Shown piece by piece: positions 1 through 5,601 of a stretch of DNA of 11,562 nt (position 1 is its first letter; each line of letters starts with the position of its first letter). Made by a program: the position numbers and the translations under genes. The notes below the pieces were generated by a model. That model was not told the origin of the DNA. It searched no databases and worked only from the letters and a program-made list of their open reading frames with translations. The stretch spans positions 1 to 11,562 of the forward strand of contig JAWWBN010000108.1 in NCBI GenBank assembly GCA_033720955.1. The letters are read 5' to 3'. Source of the DNA: JAWWBN01 sp033720955 (GTDB lineage Bacteria; Acidobacteriota; Thermoanaerobaculia; Multivoradales; JAHEKO01).

Positions 1-147
1 GAACTCCACGTACGACGCCAGACTCGCGTCCTTCGACGCCAACACCTTCGTGATCGCCGCCGTCAACGTCGTCTTCCCGTGGTCCACGTGACCGATCGTC
101 CCCACGTTGATGTGGGGCTTCGTCCGCTCGAACTTCTCCTTCGCCAT
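1..147 (-). CDS. tuf: Elongation factor Tu, N-terminal 49 residues (partial)
   Basis: EF-Tu is the GTPase that carries aminoacyl-tRNA to the ribosome. The visible part starts MAKEKFERTKPHINVGTIGH and contains the complete P-loop G19-H-V-D-H-G-K-T26, which binds the GTP phosphates. The rest of the gene lies beyond position 1. The start ATG (147-145) is preceded by purine-rich GGAGG and AGGAG blocks, a strong ribosome binding site. The gene follows tRNA-Thr(GGT) by 51 bases, the same arrangement as thrT-tufB in E. coli, so both are probably transcribed from the promoter at 335-363. Codon use is peculiar: all six Thr codons are ACG, all six Ala codons are GCG, and two of three Leu codons are TTG, unlike the C-ending preference of the other genes here. 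Identification is essentially certain; whether there is a second tuf copy cannot be seen. Confidence 0.98.
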   Translation of the reverse strand, partial: MAKEKFERTKPHINVGTIGHVDHGKTTLTAAITKVLASKDASLASYVEF

Positions 148-198
148 CTCCTGGTCCCTCCGCTGGCGTCCTTGTTCGCTTTAAGGAAACTGACGTTG

Positions 199-273
199 TG
201 GAGCCCACGACCGGATTTGAACCGGTGACCCCTTCCTTACCAAGGAAGTGCTCTACCCCTGAGCCACGTGGGC
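199..273 (-). tRNA. thrT: tRNA-Thr (anticodon GGT)
   Basis: The 75-base cloverleaf is complete: acceptor GCCCACG/CGTGGGC, D stem GCTC/GAGC, anticodon stem CTTCC/GGAAG around loop TTGGTAA, T arm ACCGG-TTCAAAT-CCGGT, discriminator T and an encoded CCA. The loop gives anticodon GGT, which reads ACC and ACU. It is the last tRNA before tuf, matching E. coli thrT. It has its own near-consensus promoter about 60 bases upstream. Confidence 0.97.
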
Positions 274-334
274 GTTGTGCGCTCGCAATCCTCCACCATC
301 CGGCCCTTCTTCCGGGTCGGCTGGTGGATCGTGG

Positions 335-363
335 ATTATACGGGCCCTCGACGGCCGTGTAAA
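335..363 (-). promoter_or_regulatory. Sigma-70-type promoter for tRNA-Thr(GGT)-tuf
   Basis: On the minus strand a -35 hexamer TTTACA (363-358, five of six consensus bases) and a perfect -10 hexamer TATAAT (340-335) are separated by exactly 17 bases. Initiation would fall near position 328, giving a leader of about 55 bases before the tRNA 5' end at 273. It is an A/T-rich island in otherwise very GC-rich sequence. Its position fits independent transcription of the tRNA-Thr and tuf end of the old tRNA cluster. Confidence 0.8.
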
Positions 364-488
364 GAGCCGGCCTTCTGCCGTCCGGCGAGCCCGCTTTCGG
401 CCCATTCTGCCAGACGCCACCCCTCCCGTCCAGGCTCTGGCGGCCGACCCCTCGCGCCCCCTCGGCGGGCGTGTGCCATACTGGCCCG

Positions 489-1958
489 ATGAGGCCGCCC
501 CGGCCGCGACACGCGCTGTGGCTGGCGGCTCTCGCGCTGCTGCTCCTCGGAGCTGCCGCCGGCGTCGCCGCGTTGGAGGTCCATCCCGCCAACCCGCGGT
601 GGCTCACCGAGGACGGCGGCGCCACCGCCCTGGTCCTGACGGGGGCGCACGCCTGGAGCCTCTTCCAGGACTACGACCCCGCGCCGCCCTTCGAGGCCAC
701 CCGGTACCTGCGCGGCCTCGCCGGCGACGGCCACAACTTCACCCGCGGCTGGGCCTGGGAGGACGGCTGGTACTCGCCCCTGCCCTTCGCGCGCGAGCGC
801 GGCCTCTACCGGCTCTCGCCCCCCTACCGGAAGAGCTACCTCAAGCGGCTGCGGCAGCGGATCCGGGCGGCCCGGCGGCACGGCCTCTACGTGAGCGTCA
901 TGCTCTTCCAGGGCTGGAGCGTGGGCGACCACGGCGGCCGGCGCCACCCGGCCCCGTGGCCGCTTCACCCGTTCAACCGGGCCAACACCGCCGAGCGGGT
1001 CACCAAGCAGGAGGGCGATCTCCACATCGGCCGCGCCCAGACCCAGCAGCTCGAGTACGTCGCCTACCTGGCCCGGAAGCTCTGCCGCGAGCCCAACCTG
1101 ATCTGGGAGATCGCCAACGAGCCCGACGCCCTCTCACTGAGCGGACGCAGCGGCACGATGTGGCAGCGGCAGATTCTCAAAACCCTCGAGAGCGAGTGCG
1201 ACCGCCGCCTGACCTGGGTCTCCTGCCCCGACACCCTGGGGCTCTCGGTCGAGCAGAAGCGCCAGCTCAACGACACCCTGGTCACGGTGGGCGCCGACCT
1301 GGTCGCCCCCTGCGACCCGAAGGGCCGCTACCTCACCGACCCGCCCTTCGCCGACGGCCGCGCCGTGGTCATCGCCGACAGCGACCACTTCGGACCGCCC
1401 GACTGGGAGTGGGCGTGGAAGGCGTTCCTGCGCGGCCAGCACCCGCTCTTCATGGACCTGACCCAGGAGCTGCCCTGGTGGCAGGGCGCGCCCTGGGACC
1501 CGGACGACGCCGCCTGGCGGCACGTGCGCCGCGCCCTGGGGGCGATCCAGGAGATCGCCGGGGCGGTCAACCGGGTACGGGAGGGGCGGGTGGCGAGCGG
1601 GCTGGCGGCCATGGCGCCCCAGGTCAACGCCGGCGGCACCCCCGGGGACCAGCAGCGCCCCGCGAGCTCCGACTGGACCCTCTTCTCCTCCGACGCCCCC
1701 TGCCCTCAGTCCCGCGGCCACTGCATCCCGGCGGAGACCAACGGCGACGAGGTCCTCGCCTGGGCCGAGCCGGGCCAGACGCTCGAGGTCTGCTCCCTCC
1801 ACCCGGGCGAGAGGTACCGGGTGCGGTGGAAACGGGCCCGGGCCCGGGGATACCACGGCGGGGGCAGGAGCCGGCCGGCCGGAGCCACCGGCTGTCTCAC
1901 CCTCCCCAACCCGGCCAGCCTCCCGGCGGTGCTCCACGTCGAGCGCCTGACCGGGTAG
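489..1958 (+). CDS. Secreted glycoside-hydrolase-like (beta/alpha)8 barrel protein
   Basis: This 489-residue protein has an N-terminal signal peptide: a basic stretch, a hydrophobic core at about residues 9-26 and a likely cleavage after V-A-A28. The mature start (HPANPRWLTEDGG, then LTGAHAW) and WEIANEPD at 206-213 resemble bacterial DUF4038/GH5-like proteins of clan GH-A architecture. In clan GH-A the Glu of NEP (here E211) is normally the acid/base. The segment VVIADSDHF (293-301) lies where a late barrel strand would be, but carries Asp rather than the usual nucleophile Glu. The C-terminal part (about 410-489, with EVLAWAEPGQTLEV and YRVRW) looks like the small beta domain (PF12904-like) that often follows such barrels. 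Substrate is unknown; the protein probably acts outside the cytoplasm. I chose ATG 489 over the in-frame GTG 471 because only the former starts directly with the signal peptide. No clear Shine-Dalgarno is seen; a CATACT at 477-482 could be a -10 box of a leaderless transcript. It is a plus-strand gene inside a minus-strand tRNA cluster. Confidence 0.82.
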   Translation: MRPPRPRHALWLAALALLLLGAAAGVAALEVHPANPRWLTEDGGATALVLTGAHAWSLFQDYDPAPPFEATRYLRGLAGDGHNFTRGWAWEDGWYSPLPFARERGLYRLSPPYRKSYLKRLRQRIRAARRHGLYVSVMLFQGWSVGDHGGRRHPAPWPLHPFNRANTAERVTKQEGDLHIGRAQTQQLEYVAYLARKLCREPNLIWEIANEPDALSLSGRSGTMWQRQILKTLESECDRRLTWVSCPDTLGLSVEQKRQLNDTLVTVGADLVAPCDPKGRYLTDPPFADGRAVVIADSDHFGPPDWEWAWKAFLRGQHPLFMDLTQELPWWQGAPWDPDDAAWRHVRRALGAIQEIAGAVNRVREGRVASGLAAMAPQVNAGGTPGDQQRPASSDWTLFSSDAPCPQSRGHCIPAETNGDEVLAWAEPGQTLEVCSLHPGERYRVRWKRARARGYHGGGRSRPAGATGCLTLPNPASLPAVLHVERLTG

Positions 1959-1979
1959 CGCCCGCCGAGCCGGACGGCC

Positions 1980-2129
1980 CTAGCGGACGAAGACCTCGTA
2001 GCCGATCACCACGGCGGGATCCTGCCACTTGGTCATCGCCAGCTCGAGGACGTACCTGCTGCCCGGGACGATGTTCTCGTCCAGGACCGTCGTCCACTCG
2101 CGGGCGGACCCGCCCACGGCTGTGTGCAG
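1980..2129 (-). other. In-frame continuation of the lipoprotein ORF past its UGA
   Basis: Directly after the UGA at 2132-2130 the same frame runs for 49 sense codons to TAG (1982-1980). It begins LHTAVGGSAREW and ends IGYEVFVR, with beta-strand-like RYVLELAM in between. Almost every codon ends in G or C (ACA and GAT are the exceptions), the coding signature of the rest of the gene, and it ends only 21 bases from the convergent gene's stop. This looks like the genuine C-terminus. UGA is not generally Trp here, since tsf, pyrH, frr, ispD and ispF all end in TGA. Explanations: a TGG-to-TGA mutation, a sequence error, readthrough, or selenocysteine insertion. Confidence 0.7.
2100..2117 (-). other. 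SECIS-shaped hairpin 12 bases after the in-frame UGA
   Basis: In the lipoprotein mRNA, the arms GTGGGCG (2117-2111) and CGCCCGC (2106-2100) can form a 7-bp stem (one U-G pair) closed by a GGUC loop (2110-2107). The loop starts 19 bases after the UGA. A short stem with G at the first loop positions at about this distance is what bacterial SECIS elements need (E. coli fdhF has GGUC in its apical loop at similar distance). GC-rich sequence forms such hairpins easily, so this is only a candidate. Confidence 0.2.
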
Positions 2130-2981
2130 TCACTGCAGGGCGAAGTCGTCGTCCTGCTCGCGGCTCAGCCCCAGCTCCCGGTTGAGGTAGAGGTCGAGCG
2201 GCCCGCTCTCGGTGGTCACCCGGATCCGGTTGTCGAAGTAGCCACCCCCGGGGGGTACGTTGCGCGTACCCGCCACGTCGTCCCAGTCCACCGTCGCGCA
2301 GCCGTCCCACGGGATCTCGTCCGGGCACTGCTGGTCGGGCCGGGTGACGTCTCGGAGCGCCACGACGAGCTCTCGCCCGGCCGTGGGGCCGAGGTCCTTG
2401 GGAAAGGCCCCGGGCTCCGAGAAGAGCTCGTGGAAGCCGACCGAGTCGAGCTCGAGCTCGAAGGCGGGCGGCAGCAGCAAGGTTCCCGGGGCGCAGTCGA
2501 GCAGATCCCGCAGGGCCGCCTTGCTCCTGGTCATGTGGACGCAGAGATCGACCTCGGCCCCCTCGGGGAGATCGCCGCCCACCGGCGTCACGAAGACCTT
2601 CAGCAGGGTGTCGGGCCGGATGTTCTTCCTCCACTTGCCGGTGGCCGAGAAGCCGCCGTCGGGTCGCAGCTCGACCTTCAGCCGGAACCGGTCGTAGACC
2701 TTGCCGTTGCCGGCGTCCTCGGCGGTGACCAGCACGTCGATCCGCTCGGGCTGGCTGGCGCTTCCCGAGAGGAGGCCGCTGACCCGCACCTGGTGCTTCT
2801 TGAGCACGACCTCGGCAGGAAGGAGCTGCTGGTGGACCAGCGACTCCGCCCCGGAGACCACCGTCTCCGACAGCCCGAAGTGGAGCTCCAGGAGCTGCAC
2901 GCCGCCGGGCGTCAGGATGCAGCCGCCCAGGGCCAGAAAGCCGCTGGCCAGCAGAATCGCGAGCCGGGGGGTGGGTCGCAT
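2130..2981 (-). CDS. Putative lipoprotein of unknown function, ending at an in-frame UGA
   Basis: I do not recognise the family. From ATG 2981 the 283-residue product begins with a lipoprotein signal (hydrophobic residues 7-18, lipobox L-G-G-C21), so C21 would be lipidated. Residue 22 is Ile, not Asp, which in a Gram-negative cell would favour the outer membrane. The remainder has alternating hydrophobic stretches suggestive of beta-sandwich domains (for example RIDVLVTAED and RFRLKVELRP) and several Cys residues. A longer start (GTG or ATG up to 3056) would bury the signal peptide, so 2981 is preferred. The frame does not stop naturally: after the TGA at 2132-2130 it continues for 49 codons to a TAG at 1982-1980, so the ancestral protein was probably 333 residues. 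The gene converges on the glycoside-hydrolase-like gene and follows the DinB-like gene on the same strand (105 bases apart). Function unknown. Confidence 0.75.
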   Translation of the reverse strand: MRPTPRLAILLASGFLALGGCILTPGGVQLLELHFGLSETVVSGAESLVHQQLLPAEVVLKKHQVRVSGLLSGSASQPERIDVLVTAEDAGNGKVYDRFRLKVELRPDGGFSATGKWRKNIRPDTLLKVFVTPVGGDLPEGAEVDLCVHMTRSKAALRDLLDCAPGTLLLPPAFELELDSVGFHELFSEPGAFPKDLGPTAGRELVVALRDVTRPDQQCPDEIPWDGCATVDWDDVAGTRNVPPGGGYFDNRIRVTTESGPLDLYLNRELGLSREQDDDFALQ

Positions 2982-3086
2982 GCGGAGGGAGCCTCTCGGT
3001 CGGGGCCGAGCGTACCACCCGCGCTCTCTCCCCTCCGCTCCGTCACGCCCGGGCACGGGCCGGGACGCCCGTGGCGGCTCGGGGCG

Positions 3087-3608
3087 CTACCAGCCGTGGC
3101 GCTCGACCGTCGTGGTGATGTGCGCCAGGTGATGGCGCCCGTGCCAGGCGTAGAAGCCCACGTACCAGTCGAGACGGACCCGCCCCAGCTCGGGGTGAAG
3201 CAGCGTCCGGGAGAGCTGATCCGGGTCGAGCGACCGCAGCAGCGTCGTCAGCTTCAGGTGCAGGGCGGCCAGGAAGTCGAGACTGGCCTCGACCGGCACC
3301 AGGCGGTAGTCCTCGAGCAGGGCCCACCTCTCCTCGAAGTAGGTCTTGATCGCCGGCTCCTCCTCGGTGAGGGCCCACTTGAAGCGGATGTAGCTGTTGA
3401 GATGGCTGTCCGGAACGTGGTGGACGACCTGGCGCAGCGTCCAGCCGCCGGGCCGGTAGCGCGTGTCGAGCTGCGCCTGGGTGAGCGGCGAGACGACCCG
3501 CCGCATCTCGTCGGGCAGCGCCGCCATCTCGGCGATCCACCCCTCCACCTCCGCCGCGGTCACCGGGCCGGGGTGGCTGAACCGGCCGATCGGATACCGG
3601 AGGTCCAT
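3087..3608 (-). CDS. YfiT/BstA-like DinB-superfamily putative metal-dependent hydrolase
   Basis: This 173-residue cytoplasmic protein closely follows the Bacillus subtilis YfiT pattern from its start (LRYPIGRF; YfiT has LSYPIGEY) through YRPGGWTLRQVVHHVPDSHL (51-70) and SYIRFKWALTEEEPAIKTY to the C-terminal WHGRHHLAHI (155-164). By analogy with YfiT the metal ligands are H64, H156 and H160, all present, on a four-helix bundle. YfiT binds a divalent metal; relatives include thiol-dependent S-transferases, and the substrate here is unknown. I chose ATG 3608 because the homologous sequence begins there; the 48 in-frame codons upstream look non-coding. No good Shine-Dalgarno precedes it. It lies downstream of tRNA-Gly on the same strand, with 177 bases between. 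Confidence 0.92.
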   Translation of the reverse strand: MDLRYPIGRFSHPGPVTAAEVEGWIAEMAALPDEMRRVVSPLTQAQLDTRYRPGGWTLRQVVHHVPDSHLNSYIRFKWALTEEEPAIKTYFEERWALLEDYRLVPVEASLDFLAALHLKLTTLLRSLDPDQLSRTLLHPELGRVRLDWYVGFYAWHGRHHLAHITTTVERHGW

Positions 3609-3785
3609 GGCGTCGAAGGCTAGCAGGGTCGCGCAGGATTTCGGGTTCGGGTGTCCCGGTCGGCCCGGCCACTGAGCGATCCGTCCGCCGGAGCCGGTGT
3701 CGTCGAGACCCGCGGCGCCGCCTTCGTGGTCGCCGGGACCCACCGACGCCACGACGGGCGCGCTTCGCAGAGCCGACGAATCAGA

Positions 3786-3860
3786 TGGAGCGGGAGACGG
3801 GAATCGAACCCGCGACCAACGGCTTGGAAGGCCGAGACTCTACCACTGAGTTACTCCCGC
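3786..3860 (-). tRNA. glyT: tRNA-Gly (anticodon TCC)
   Basis: The 75-base cloverleaf has acceptor GCGGGAG/CTCCCGC, D stem ACTC/GAGT, anticodon loop CTTCCAA giving TCC (reads GGA and GGG), T arm GCGGG-TTCGATT-CCCGT and encoded TCCA. The anticodon stem TCGGC/GCCGT has a T-T mismatch at its outermost pair (27-43) and the T stem a G-T at 49-65; the other stem pairs hold. It lies 18 bases after tRNA-Tyr, so the two are surely cotranscribed. Confidence 0.96.
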
Positions 3861-3878
3861 CCGGGTGCGTCGGAACGA

Positions 3879-3965
3879 TGGTGGAGGCGGATGGATTCGA
3901 ACCACCGTAGGGCTTAGCCCGCCAGATTTACAGTCTGGTGCATTTGACCGCTCTGCCACGCCTCC
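3879..3965 (-). tRNA. tyrU: tRNA-Tyr (anticodon GTA)
   Basis: This is an 87-base class II tRNA. The acceptor is GGAGGCG/CGCCTCC with discriminator A and encoded CCA; the anticodon stem ACCAGA/TCTGG encloses CTGTAAA (anticodon GTA, reads UAC and UAU). The long variable arm GCGGGCTAAGCCC is typical of bacterial tRNA-Tyr. It is followed by tRNA-Gly on the same strand, as tyrU-glyT in E. coli. Confidence 0.96.
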
Positions 3966-4005
3966 CCGTGCGCGGGGCGCTTCGCCCCCCGCGAACCGAG
4001 AGCGG

Positions 4006-4011
4006 AGTCTA
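4006..4011 (-). promoter_or_regulatory. Possible -10 element for tRNA-Tyr-Gly
   Basis: TAGACT on the minus strand (4011-4006) lies about 41 bases before the tRNA-Tyr 5' end, at a plausible distance for a promoter. No convincing -35 hexamer is found 16-18 bases upstream, so this is weak. The alternative is cotranscription with the ribbon-helix-helix gene, whose stop is only 87 bases from the tRNA. Confidence 0.3.
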
Positions 4012-4052
4012 CCAGAGCGGGAGACGCCCGTCGCCAGCCCTCGCGGCCCCGC

Positions 4053-4280
4053 TCAGCGGGACGGCTTCTCCTTGATGCTCGCCGCGACCTCGTCGATCGT
4101 CTCGAGCACCAGGCCGCGAACCAGCGAGGAGAGCTTCTCGCCTCGCCGATCGGAGAGCTCGGCCAGCCGGCGGAACTCCTCGTCCGAGAAGCGGGCGGTC
4201 ACCTTGTGATCCTTGGCGTTCTTGCGCCCCTTGTCGGTAGACCTCTTGCCGGACCGTCTGGGCGGTCGTTTCTTCGCCAT
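4053..4280 (-). CDS. Small ribbon-helix-helix (CopG/Arc-like) protein
   Basis: This 75-residue protein has a very basic, probably disordered N-terminal tail (residues 1-26, many Lys and Arg) followed by a ribbon-helix-helix-like segment. HKVTARFSDEEFRRLAELSD supplies the strand and first helix, and KLSSLVRGLVLETIDEVAASI the second helix. Such proteins usually bind DNA as dimers through the strand and act as repressors or antitoxins. Translation is well supported: GGGGAGG lies six bases before ATG 4280. There is no partner toxin next to it. The flanking minus-strand genes are the DtxR-family regulator upstream (67 bases) and tRNA-Tyr downstream. The family assignment comes from pattern only and the target is unknown. 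Confidence 0.75.
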   Translation of the reverse strand: MAKKRPPRRSGKRSTDKGRKNAKDHKVTARFSDEEFRRLAELSDRRGEKLSSLVRGLVLETIDEVAASIKEKPSR

Positions 4281-4347
4281 GCTGGCCTCCCCTAACTGCG
4301 ATCGGGCCGATTCTCTACCGGCCGACGCCCTCGTGACAAGCCCGCCG

Positions 4348-5052
4348 TCAGCCGGAGGGCCCGGCGGCCGGCGTCCGGGCCGGTCCTCGTTCCACCGGCC
4401 GCACCAGGATCTTCGCCGCGGCGCGGTCGCCCAGATTCACGACCGAGCCGTCGGCGAGACGGAGGGTGACGGCGTCGGCGGCCTCGTCGCGACCCACGAC
4501 CACCACCCGGGCACCCGGCTTGAAGCCCCGCTTCTCCACCAGCTCCAGGAAGTCGGGGCTCTGGTCGGTCACACGGGCGATCGCCAGCCCCTCCCCCACG
4601 CCGCAGCTCGCCAGGCTCTTCAGCCTCGGCTCTGCGAGCACCCCGTCGGCGTCCGGGATGGGATCGCCGTGGGGGTCCACCGAAGGGCTGCCCAGCATCT
4701 CGTCCATCCGCTCCAACAGGCGCTCGGAGATCACGTGCTCCAGGCGCTCGGCCTCGATGTGCACCTCGCTCCAGCTCATCCCCATGACCTCGACGAGGAA
4801 GAGCTCCACCAGCCGGTGTCTGCGCAGGACGTGGAGCGCCAGCCGGCGCCCGGCATCGGTCAGCGCCACGCCGCTGTAGGGCTCGTAGCTGACCAGGTCG
4901 CTGCTCGCGAGAGTCTTGACCATCGCCGTCACCGTGCCGGGCGCGACGTCGAGAGCCGCGGCGATCTGACCCATCGTCACCAGGTCGGAATCGCTCTTCC
5001 CCTCCTGCAGGAGGATCGCCTTCAGGTAATCCTCCACCGTGCTCGTCGGCAT
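4348..5052 (-). CDS. DtxR/MntR-family metal-dependent transcriptional regulator
   Basis: This 234-residue repressor has an N-terminal winged helix (about 1-70, with TMGQIAAALDVAPGTVTAMV as the helix-turn-helix), a metal-binding dimerisation domain (about 71-145) and a C-terminal FeoA/SH3-like domain (about 152-222, GFKPGARVVVV). Metal ligands can be read by alignment to DtxR: H79, E83, H98, E105 and H106 are kept. DtxR M10 is replaced by D8, and C102 by E102. Asp and Glu at these places are the MntR arrangement, so manganese rather than iron sensing is inferred. ATG 5052 fits the usual family start (TSTVEDYLKAI), with GAGGTGG upstream. It is divergent from the SdpA-like gene across only 48 bases rich in palindromes, so control of itself and of that operon is plausible. 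Confidence 0.92.
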   Translation of the reverse strand: MPTSTVEDYLKAILLQEGKSDSDLVTMGQIAAALDVAPGTVTAMVKTLASSDLVSYEPYSGVALTDAGRRLALHVLRRHRLVELFLVEVMGMSWSEVHIEAERLEHVISERLLERMDEMLGSPSVDPHGDPIPDADGVLAEPRLKSLASCGVGEGLAIARVTDQSPDFLELVEKRGFKPGARVVVVGRDEAADAVTLRLADGSVVNLGDRAAAKILVRPVERGPARTPAAGPSG

Positions 5053-5059
5053 GCCCCGA

Positions 5060-5095
5060 GGGTACCCCACCTCGAGGCCCGGAGCTACACTCCGG
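5060..5095. promoter_or_regulatory. Palindrome-rich divergent control region (candidate operator)
   Basis: The 48-base gap between the divergent regulator (start 5052) and the SdpA-like gene (start 5101) contains GGGTACCC (5060-5067), CCTCGAGG (5070-5077) and the interrupted palindrome CCGGAG-N5-CTCCGG (5079-5095). The last overlaps TACACT (5086-5091), a possible -10 box for the plus-strand genes. None equals a known DtxR or MntR box, so operator function is inferred from position and symmetry only. Confidence 0.4.
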
Positions 5096-5100
5096 CGAGC

Positions 5101-5601
5101 ATGCCCGCGCCCCCCAGCGCGCCCCCGACACGGCTCCGTCGTCTCCGGCGCCGCCTGATCGCGATCGTCGCCTGCTACGCCATCGCCGGCCCTGTGAGCC
5201 AGAAGGCGATCCCCGGGGTGGACGAGGTGTTCCCCTTCTTCGGCTGGTCGCTCTTCTCCCGGGTGCCCAACCTCCAGACACGGTACGAGGTGGAGATCCT
5301 CGCCCATCGGGGCCGGGCTCTCCCCGAGCCGGTGCCCTTCCTGCGCGCCGGGACACCGCTTGTCCGGGGCGACCGGTACGTCGCACACAAGGTGATCGCC
5401 AAGCTGGCCCAGGCGCACCAGGAGGGGGAAGCGGACGAGGCTCGGCGGCTTCGAAGGCTGCTCGAGAGCAACTACCTCGCCCGGCGGGTCGAGTACCGCC
5501 TGGTCGCCGAGAGCTTCGAGCCCCTCGCCCGGTGGCGCAGGGGCGAGATCCGGGAGCGCCGGGTCCTGGCGACCTACCACACCACGAGGCGCGGCCGATG
5601 A
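5101..5601 (+). CDS. SdpA-like single-anchor membrane protein
   Basis: This 166-residue protein has an Arg-rich N-terminus (11-18), one short hydrophobic segment (about 19-31) and then FPFFGWSLFSRVP (44-56). That motif recalls the 'FP.GW.FFT..P' region of SdpA-family proteins, which sit beside the HTTM-like SdpB and help mature the SdpC toxin in Bacillus. The rest (57-166) is charged, with a helical segment around 100-135. The stop overlaps the start of the next gene (ATGA), so the two are coupled and probably act together at the membrane. I chose ATG 5101 because the frame upstream is antisense to the regulator. No strong Shine-Dalgarno is present; TACACT lies nine bases before the ATG. Confidence is high that it is a gene, moderate for the SdpA resemblance. 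Confidence 0.8.
   Translation: MPAPPSAPPTRLRRLRRRLIAIVACYAIAGPVSQKAIPGVDEVFPFFGWSLFSRVPNLQTRYEVEILAHRGRALPEPVPFLRAGTPLVRGDRYVAHKVIAKLAQAHQEGEADEARRLRRLLESNYLARRVEYRLVAESFEPLARWRRGEIRERRVLATYHTTRRGR

Noticed and set aside
477..482. CATACT just before ATG 489 as a firm leaderless promoter
   Set aside because: The spacing is suggestive but there is no -35 element; kept only as a remark in the gene entry.
2130..2132. UGA generally read as Trp (alternative genetic code)
   Set aside because: tsf, pyrH, frr, ispD, ispF and rpsB end properly at TGA, so UGA is a stop codon in this genome.
275..2185. Very long plus-strand open frame overlapping the glycoside-hydrolase-like gene
   Set aside because: Its translation is Arg/Pro/Gly-rich with no domain pattern; it is the out-of-frame shadow of the real gene in GC-rich DNA and also covers tRNA flanks.
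2124..3623. Long plus-strand open frame across the lipoprotein and DinB-like genes
   Set aside because: It is antisense to two genes with clear protein features, and its low-complexity composition is typical of antisense frames.
3609..3752. N-terminal extension of the DinB-like protein to ATG 3752
   Set aside because: The 48 extra residues are Gly/Pro/Asp-rich without homology, while the family's sequence begins exactly at ATG 3608.
3788..4026. 12-base direct repeat GAGCGGGAGACG at 3788-3799 (in the tRNA-Gly 3' end) and 4015-4026, as possible attachment sites
   Set aside because: It encloses only the two tRNAs rather than a mobile cargo, no integrase is present, and repeats of this length are expected by chance in 11.5 kb of GC-rich sequence.
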